In this document: positions 5,481 through 9,757 of the stretch, piece by piece | How positions within the stretch are numbered: the stretch's first letter is position 1 | How the letters are laid out: every line of letters begins with the position of its first letter | Notes under the pieces: model-generated | What the model saw: the letters and a program-made list of their open reading frames with translations, nothing else | What the model was told of the DNA's origin: nothing | The model's database searches: none | Translations under genes and position numbers: made by a program | Assembly (NCBI RefSeq): GCF_040882025.1 | Contig: NZ_JBBECC010000209.1 | Span: 1 to 9,757, forward strand | Direction: 5' to 3' | Length of the DNA: 9,757 bases | Source: Parvibaculum sp040882025 | Lineage (GTDB): Bacteria; Pseudomonadota; Alphaproteobacteria; Parvibaculales; Parvibaculaceae

Positions 5481-7021
5481 TGTGCGGGCCCTCTGAAGCT
5501 CGATTCCCGCACGGCTGTCTCGCCGTTGTCGAGATCGGTTGCGACAAATGTCAGCGCGCTCTTGCCGCCGCGAAGCTGTTCCAGCCTGTCGGCCGGCAGG
5601 CTGACGAAAAATCTGGCGGTTCTCAGCGTATCGACCCCGACGACAACCGTCGAGCCCGCCTCGTCGGCGAGTGCCGGGCGGGAGAGTGCGGCGCCTTCGA
5701 GCCCTTCAATGTCGATCCGGAAAATGCGTTCCCGATGCTCCTTGTTGACGATCTTCAACTCATAGCCGTTGCGAATGCTGCCATCGGCGAGCGTCACAAA
5801 GAGCGGATTGCGGTCGGGCAGGATATTGACCTCGAGCGTGGACCGGTTGACGAGCGCGACCAGCATGATCAGGCCGACCAGCGCCAGCGCCGCCATATAG
5901 ACGATGGTGCGCGGCCGCAGAATGCTGAGGCGCTGCGGCGCGCCCGCCGCGCGGCGCTGCTGATTGCTGAGCGTATCGTAGGCGATCAGACCGCGCGGCC
6001 GTTCCACACGGTCCATGATCGCGTCGCAGGCGTCGATGCAGAGCGCGCATTGAATGCATTCGAGCTGCATGCCGTCGCGAATGTCGATGCCCATGGGGCA
6101 GACGGCGACGCATTGGCCGCAATCGATGCAGTCGCCGCGGCCTTCCCAGCTTGTCCCTTTCTTGTGGGGCCCGCGCTGTTCGCCGCGATCTTCCTTGTAG
6201 GAAACCAGCAGCGATTCCTCGTCGAACATCGCGCCCTGGATGCGCGGCCAGGGGCACATGTAGATACAGACCTGCTCGCGGGCGATGCCGCCCAGCAGAT
6301 ATGTCGTGGAAGCGAAAGCGGCAATCGAGATATAGGCAATGGCCGGCGCTTCGAAGCGCGCAAGGTCGGCGGCCAGTGTCGGCGCATCGGCGAAATAGAA
6401 GACCCAGGCGCCGCCGGTCGCAAGCGCGATCAGAAGCCAGACCAGATGTTTCGCGGCCTTGCGCCCGACCTTTCCAGCCGTCCAGGGCGATCTGTCGAGG
6501 CGGATGCGCGCCGAACGGTCGCCTTCGAAAAAGCGCTCGACGTGAATGAAGAGATCGGTCCAGACCGTCTGCGGGCAGGCATAGCCGCACCAGACACGGC
6601 CGGCAACGCTGGTCACGAGAAAGAGGCCGAGCGCTGCCAGAATCAGCAGCCCGGTGATGTAGTAGAATTCCTGTGGCCAGATTTCCAGAAAGAAGAAGTA
6701 GAAGCGCCGCGCCGGGAAGTCGAGCAGCACCGCTTGGTCGGGCAGGTTGGGTCCGCGGTCCCAGCGCATCCATGGCGTGACGTAGTAGATCGTCAGCGTC
6801 AACGCCATGACGATCCATTTCAGACGGCGGAAGGTACCGCCGACCAGCTTGGGGTAGACCTTGACGCGGCTGGCATAGAGAGAGCGGAATTTCTCGGAAT
6901 TGACCGCCGTATATCGTTCGCCCTCCCGGCCATGCGGATTGGCGGCTGCGCGGACATTGCCCGCCGCTTCCGCGGCGAGCCTTTCAAGGCTGGTGGCGCT
7001 GTCTGCCATTGTTTTACTCAT
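5477..7021 (-). CDS. ccoG: cbb3 oxidase accessory Fe-S protein CcoG (FixG/RdxA)
   Basis: A polytopic inner-membrane ferredoxin-like protein; CcoG has been reported to reduce Cu(II) to Cu(I) for cbb3 assembly in Rhodobacter. From the ATG at 7021 it has 514 residues. Spans lie at about 66-84, 120-138, 192-210, 226-244 and 372-392. Membrane-side cysteine pairs are Cys145-Gly-Tyr-Ala-Cys149-Pro and Cys252-Ile-Tyr-Met-Cys256-Pro. Two 4Fe-4S motifs follow: Cys298, Cys301, Cys304, Cys308-Pro and Cys322, Cys325, Cys328, Cys332. The C-terminal region (about 400-510) is the Ig-like FixG_C domain. The frame stays open to an ATG at 7120, but that would overlap the end of ccoP and adds a non-conserved Arg-rich leader, so I reject it. 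The ATG at 7009 (Met5) is an alternative. No strong Shine-Dalgarno stands before either. It is the first gene of the ccoGHIS part. Confidence 0.95.
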   Translation of the reverse strand: MSKTMADSATSLERLAAEAAGNVRAAANPHGREGERYTAVNSEKFRSLYASRVKVYPKLVGGTFRRLKWIVMALTLTIYYVTPWMRWDRGPNLPDQAVLLDFPARRFYFFFLEIWPQEFYYITGLLILAALGLFLVTSVAGRVWCGYACPQTVWTDLFIHVERFFEGDRSARIRLDRSPWTAGKVGRKAAKHLVWLLIALATGGAWVFYFADAPTLAADLARFEAPAIAYISIAAFASTTYLLGGIAREQVCIYMCPWPRIQGAMFDEESLLVSYKEDRGEQRGPHKKGTSWEGRGDCIDCGQCVAVCPMGIDIRDGMQLECIQCALCIDACDAIMDRVERPRGLIAYDTLSNQQRRAAGAPQRLSILRPRTIVYMAALALVGLIMLVALVNRSTLEVNILPDRNPLFVTLADGSIRNGYELKIVNKEHRERIFRIDIEGLEGAALSRPALADEAGSTVVVGVDTLRTARFFVSLPADRLEQLRGGKSALTFVATDLDNGETAVRESSFRGPAQ

Positions 7022-7091
7022 ATGGACACACGATTGCAGGGCGCGTGCGGACGCTACCCATCTATCGCGGCACTCATTCCTTCGAACGTGC
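7022..7091 (-). other. ccoP-ccoG intergenic gap
   Basis: This 70-nt stretch is the only sizeable break in the cco cluster and the only place inside it where a separate ccoG promoter or an mRNA processing site could sit. I see no FNR/FixK-type TTGAT-N4-ATCAA box in it. There is a weak 5-bp inverted repeat (GGCAC at 7069-7073 with GTGCC at 7088-7092) around a 14-nt loop that touches the ccoP stop, with no T-run after it, so it is not a convincing terminator. Confidence 0.5.
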
Positions 7092-7982
7092 CTACTCGCC
7101 GCCCCCGAGAGAATGAACATATAGCGTCAGAGCATTGATTGTGCCCGCATCGAGCCGCCCGCCCCAAGCCGGCATGACGCCACTGCGTCCGTTTGACACG
7201 GTCTCGATGATCGACGCGCGGTCGCCGCCATAAAGCCAGACGGCGTCGGTCAGGTTCGGTGCGCCGAGCTCGCGATTGCCCTGGCCGTCCGCGCCATGGC
7301 AGGTCACGCATTGCTCGCCGAAGATATCGGCGCCGCGCGCAGCGGCCTCCGCGTCGTTCGGCTGGCGGGAAAGCGCCAGCACGAACTCGGCCACATCGGC
7401 GATTTCACCGCGCGCCAGTATGCCGTCGCGGCCATAGGCCATCATCACGTTCTGGCGCGTGTTGTCGTCGGCTTCCCAGCGGATGCCGTGGGTTGCCGTA
7501 TAGCGAATGTCTTCCAGCGTTCCGCCCCAGAGCCACACATCGTCGTTCAAGTTCGGGAAGCCCCACGAGCCTTGCGCACCCGAGCCGTGACAAGGCGCGC
7601 AATTATCGCCGAAGGCGGCCTTGCCGGCGGCCAGCGCCACTTCCATCAATGCCGCGTTACCCGCAACGTCTTCGGGCGCCAGCGTAGCGATCTGTTGCAT
7701 CTCGTCGGCGCGGCCTTCGGCAATGGAGCCGAGCTCGCGCGTCACGACTTCCCGCTGGTCGTAGCCGATCACGCCTTTGGTGTAGGTCCAGCCTTCGGTC
7801 GAAAGATACGGCCAGGTCGGCATCACGACCCAGTAGGCAAACGACCAGATGATGCAGGCGTAGAACGTGTAGAGCCACCATTTCGGCAGCGGATTGTTGA
7901 GTTCGCGGATGCCGTCCCACTCATGACCCGTGGTCTCGACGCCCGTCACATCGTCTCTGTCGTTCTTCGGGCTCTCGCTCAT
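7092..7982 (-). CDS. ccoP: cbb3 cytochrome c oxidase diheme subunit CcoP (FixP)
   Basis: The diheme c-type subunit that passes electrons from soluble or membrane cytochrome c towards CcoO and CcoN. The 296-residue protein has the FixP-type N-terminus (His20-Glu-Trp-Asp-Gly-Ile-Arg-Glu-Leu-Asn-Asn-Pro, 20-31), one membrane span at about 36-57, and two periplasmic cytochrome c domains. Heme sites are Cys128-Ala-Pro-Cys131-His132 and Cys225-Val-Thr-Cys228-His229. The distal ligand of the second domain is Met270 in Val-Met-Pro-Ala-Trp-Gly. That of the first is probably Met180 in Met-Met-Ala-Tyr-Gly, where a Met-Pro-Ala-Phe-Gly form is more usual. The start overlaps the ccoQ stop as ATGA (7979-7982), and GGAG at 7991-7994 lies 8 nt upstream. 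Length and domain order are normal for the subunit. Confidence 0.97.
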   Translation of the reverse strand: MSESPKNDRDDVTGVETTGHEWDGIRELNNPLPKWWLYTFYACIIWSFAYWVVMPTWPYLSTEGWTYTKGVIGYDQREVVTRELGSIAEGRADEMQQIATLAPEDVAGNAALMEVALAAGKAAFGDNCAPCHGSGAQGSWGFPNLNDDVWLWGGTLEDIRYTATHGIRWEADDNTRQNVMMAYGRDGILARGEIADVAEFVLALSRQPNDAEAAARGADIFGEQCVTCHGADGQGNRELGAPNLTDAVWLYGGDRASIIETVSNGRSGVMPAWGGRLDAGTINALTLYVHSLGGGE

Positions 7983-8209
7983 TTCTCGGTCTCCGTGCGG
8001 TCGCCCGCCTTGTTGTCGTGCCTGTCGCCCGTCTTGTGGTCGGGCCCGTCGCCATCCTGGAGCGGCAGGCGTGCCAGCCTGTCGAACTTATGCTTGTTGC
8101 CGGGGCGCAGTGCATAGACGAGCACGCCGATGAACAGCGCCACCATCAGGATGAGGCCGCCCGCGCCCGCCCATGTCCGCACCAGTGAATAGGTTGTCTC
8201 CGGTTCCAT
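7979..8209 (-). CDS. ccoQ: cbb3 oxidase small subunit CcoQ (FixQ)
   Basis: A 76-residue single-span protein, the small subunit associated with stability of the cbb3 complex. The N-terminus has Tyr-Ser-Leu-Val-Arg (7-11), the span covers about 15-33, and it is followed by Val-Tyr-Ala-Leu-Arg-Pro-Gly (31-37), the usual CcoQ/FixQ exit motif. The cytoplasmic tail is longer and more polar than in minimal CcoQ proteins (about 50-60 residues). It contains two copies of an eight-residue unit Asp-x-Lys-x-Gly-Asp-Arg-x at 57-72. The gene sits 8 nt after ccoO and overlaps ccoP by 4 nt. Its ribosome site is weak (CAGG next to the start), so coupling to ccoO is likely. Confidence 0.93.
   Translation of the reverse strand: MEPETTYSLVRTWAGAGGLILMVALFIGVLVYALRPGNKHKFDRLARLPLQDGDGPDHKTGDRHDNKAGDRTETEK
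7994..8041 (-). repeat. Imperfect 24-bp tandem duplication in the ccoQ tail
   Basis: Two adjacent 24-nt units, in frame, encode Asp-His-Lys-Thr-Gly-Asp-Arg-His and Asp-Asn-Lys-Ala-Gly-Asp-Arg-Thr (CcoQ residues 57-64 and 65-72). The DNA copies share runs such as GGGCGAC at the same phase. This looks like a small internal duplication that lengthened the cytoplasmic tail. Confidence 0.75.
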
Positions 8210-8217
8210 CCTGCGGC

Positions 8218-8949
8218 CTATTGCTTGAAGTCGGTGGTTTCATAGGCGTTGAAATCGACCAGCGTGCCCAGCATCTGCAGATAGGCGACCAGCGCATCGA
8301 GTTCGGAAATCATCGCCGGATTGGCGTCGAAATCGCGGGCGAGAGCCTTGGGGTAGCGTTGCATCAATTCGTCGGTGTCGGCGAAAGGCGTTGCCTGCGC
8401 CTTGATATCGGCCTTGGCGTTGACGATCGCTTCGTCGTCATAGGGCACGCCGGCCATCGACAGGGCCCGCAAGGCACCCTCGATATTGCGGTAATCGAGC
8501 GGTGTTTCGGCCAGGAAAGAATAGCCGGGCATGATCGATTCCGGCACGACGCTGCGCGGATCCGCCATGTGCAGGCGGTGCCATTCGTCGGAATATTTGC
8601 CGCCGACGCGCGCGAGATCCGGCCCGGTTCGCTTCGAGCCCCACTGGAACGGATGGTCGTATTTGCTCTCCGCCGCCAGCGAATAGTGCCCGTAGCGTTC
8701 AACTTCCGCCCGCAACGAGCGGACCATCTGGCTGTGGCAGTTGTAGCAACCCTCGCGGATATAGATGTTGCGTCCGGCGAGTTCGAGCGGGCTGTAGGGA
8801 CGAACACCCTTGACGTCCTCGATGGTGCTCTTGATCAGGAAAGTCGGAACGATTTCGACCAGGCCGCCGATGGCGACGACGATCAGCGTCAACACCAGAA
8901 GCAGCATCGGGCTCTTTTCGATCGTCGCGTGCGTGAACTTCTTTTTCAT
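8218..8949 (-). CDS. ccoO: cbb3 cytochrome c oxidase monoheme subunit CcoO (FixO)
   Basis: The membrane-anchored monoheme cytochrome c subunit that relays electrons from CcoP to the catalytic subunit. From the ATG at 8949 it has 243 residues. A membrane anchor covers about 14-35. The heme site is Cys68-Tyr-Asn-Cys71-His72, in Glu-Gly-Cys-Tyr-Asn-Cys-His-Ser-Gln-Met. The strongly conserved Lys-Arg-Thr-Gly-Pro-Asp-Leu-Ala-Arg-Val-Gly-Gly-Lys-Tyr lies at 106-119, and the distal ligand Met140 in Ser-Ile-Met-Pro-Gly-Tyr. AGGGGG (8955-8960) just upstream supports this start. The frame is open to an ATG at 9015, but that would place 22 unrelated residues inside the end of ccoN, so I do not use it. 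It follows ccoN by 10 nt. Confidence 0.97.
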   Translation of the reverse strand: MKKKFTHATIEKSPMLLLVLTLIVVAIGGLVEIVPTFLIKSTIEDVKGVRPYSPLELAGRNIYIREGCYNCHSQMVRSLRAEVERYGHYSLAAESKYDHPFQWGSKRTGPDLARVGGKYSDEWHRLHMADPRSVVPESIMPGYSFLAETPLDYRNIEGALRALSMAGVPYDDEAIVNAKADIKAQATPFADTDELMQRYPKALARDFDANPAMISELDALVAYLQMLGTLVDFNAYETTDFKQ

Positions 8950-8959
8950 CGGTTCCCCC

Positions 8960-9757
8960 TCACTCGGCCGGCTGCGCGGCAGCGTGGACTGGAACCTGCA
9001 GGGGCTCGCTTTCACGGACGCGACCCTTGATGGTCATCCAGCAGTTGTAGACCATGATCAACGCTCCCGCGAGGAAGAGCACCCCGCCCAGGGCACGGAT
9101 CACATAGAACGGATGCATCGCCTCGACGGTTTCGACAAAGGAGTATTCGAGGAAGCCCTGTGCGTCATAGGCGCGCCACATCAGGCCCTGCAGGATGCCC
9201 GACACCCACATCGAGGTGATGTAGAGAACGATGCCGAGCGTCGCGATCCAGAAGTGCCAGCTCACCAGCGCCATCGAATAAAGCCGCTCGCGTTTCCAGA
9301 GCCATGGCACGAGACAATAGACGGCGCCGAAGGAGACGAAGCCGACCCAGCCGAGCGCGCCGGAATGAACATGTCCGACGGTCCAGTCAGTGTAATGAGA
9401 GAGCGAGTTGACGGCCTTGATCGACATGACCGGTCCTTCGAAGGTCGACATGCCGTAAAAGGCGACCGAGACCACGAGCATGCGGATCACGGGGTCTGTC
9501 CTGAGCTTGTCCCATGCACCTGAAAGCGTCATCAACCCGTTGATCATGCCGCCCCAGGACGGCATCCACAGCATGATCGAGAAGGTCATGCCGAGTGTCT
9601 GCGCCCAGTCGGGCAGCGCCGTGAAGTGCAGGTGATGGGGGCCGGCCCAGATATAGAGGAAGATCAGTGACCAGAAATGGATGATCGAGAGGCGGTAGGA
9701 ATAGACCGGCCGCTCGGCGCGCTTCGGAATGAAATAATACATCATGCCGAGGAAGCC
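8960..9757 (-). CDS. ccoN: cbb3 cytochrome c oxidase catalytic subunit CcoN (FixN), partial: 3' part
   Basis: The catalytic heme-copper subunit of the oxidase. The last 265 residues are present, about half of a usual CcoN; the start and promoter lie beyond the right edge. Numbered from the first visible residue, His41-His42 in Gly-Pro-His-His-Leu-His are the adjacent CuB ligands. Tyr35, six residues before His41, matches the cross-linked active-site tyrosine of cbb3 enzymes. Gly-His129-Val-His131-Ser-Gly supplies the axial ligands of heme b3 and heme b. At least six hydrophobic spans are visible. The frame runs without a stop to the edge, with Gly-Phe-Leu-Gly before Met-Met-Tyr-Tyr-Phe, so the two methionines there are internal, not starts. 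All visible key residues are intact. It is the first gene of the ccoNOQP group. Confidence 0.97.
   Translation of the reverse strand, partial: GFLGMMYYFIPKRAERPVYSYRLSIIHFWSLIFLYIWAGPHHLHFTALPDWAQTLGMTFSIMLWMPSWGGMINGLMTLSGAWDKLRTDPVIRMLVVSVAFYGMSTFEGPVMSIKAVNSLSHYTDWTVGHVHSGALGWVGFVSFGAVYCLVPWLWKRERLYSMALVSWHFWIATLGIVLYITSMWVSGILQGLMWRAYDAQGFLEYSFVETVEAMHPFYVIRALGGVLFLAGALIMVYNCWMTIKGRVRESEPLQVPVHAAAQPAE

Noticed and set aside
4641..5765. A 374-codon plus-strand open frame across ccoI, ccoH and ccoG
   Set aside because: It spans three tightly overlapping minus-strand genes of known family and shows no coherent protein features.
7049..7072. Seven-codon mini-ORF (Met-Ser-Ala-Ala-Ile-Asp-Gly) in the ccoP-ccoG gap as a leader peptide
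   Set aside because: The AAGGA element touches the ATG with no spacer, and there is no attenuator-like hairpin after it.
7022..7120. Upstream ATG at 7120 as the ccoG start
   Set aside because: It would overlap the ccoP 3' end and add 33 Arg-rich residues not typical of CcoG; the ATG at 7021 gives a normal N-terminus.
5480..7138. A 552-codon open frame on the plus strand, antisense to ccoG
   Set aside because: It is the mirror of a strongly supported gene in GC-rich DNA. Its product is Arg/Asp/Gln-rich with no recognisable domain, while the minus strand has intact Fe-S motifs.
7022..7150. FNR/FixK box controlling ccoG
   Set aside because: Only a TTGAT half-site occurs (around 7134), inside ccoP and without the matching ATCAA half at the right spacing.

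Overview
The window looks like core chromosome from a high-GC alphaproteobacterium. The evidence is the dense GC-rich coding, the fix/cco-type gene order, and the FixP-like N-terminus of the CcoP protein. I cannot name the genus. I see no mobile elements, CRISPR arrays, rRNA or tRNA genes.

Right part (2555 to the right edge, all minus strand): a nearly complete cbb3-type cytochrome c oxidase cluster in the order ccoN (3' half only), ccoO, ccoQ, ccoP, ccoG, ccoH, ccoI, ccoS. ccoNOQP encode the high-affinity terminal oxidase. ccoGHIS encode its assembly machinery: CcoG is a membrane Fe-S protein linked to copper reduction, CcoH is an assembly/stability partner, CcoI is a P1B copper ATPase, and CcoS is a small membrane protein needed for cofactor insertion. 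ccoS is only 59 codons and easy to miss. The genes are tightly packed: ccoQ/P, ccoG/H, ccoH/I and ccoI/S each overlap by 4 nt (ATGA). The only real break is about 70 nt between ccoP and ccoG. The promoter of ccoN lies beyond the right edge.

Middle (1751-2548, plus strand): a multi-pass inner-membrane protein of the DUF2189 type. It converges tail-to-tail on ccoS with a 6-nt gap. Its function is unknown.

Left part (453-1583, minus strand): a two-gene operon, msrA then msrB, for repair of methionine sulfoxide. Both products carry export signals, but of different kinds: MsrA has a Sec-type signal peptide and MsrB a twin-arginine signal. This points to a periplasmic repair pair. MsrB has no cysteine besides the four zinc ligands and the catalytic one.

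Left edge (4-456, plus strand): a UPF0178/YaiI-YqxD (DUF188) family protein whose stop codon overlaps that of msrB.

Taken together, the window holds microaerobic respiration with its copper delivery, beside a probable periplasmic protein-repair module. Any functional link between the two is inference. I found no convincing new multi-gene system. The points most worth a second look are the split-route, one-cysteine Msr pair and the DUF2189 gene beside the oxidase cluster.
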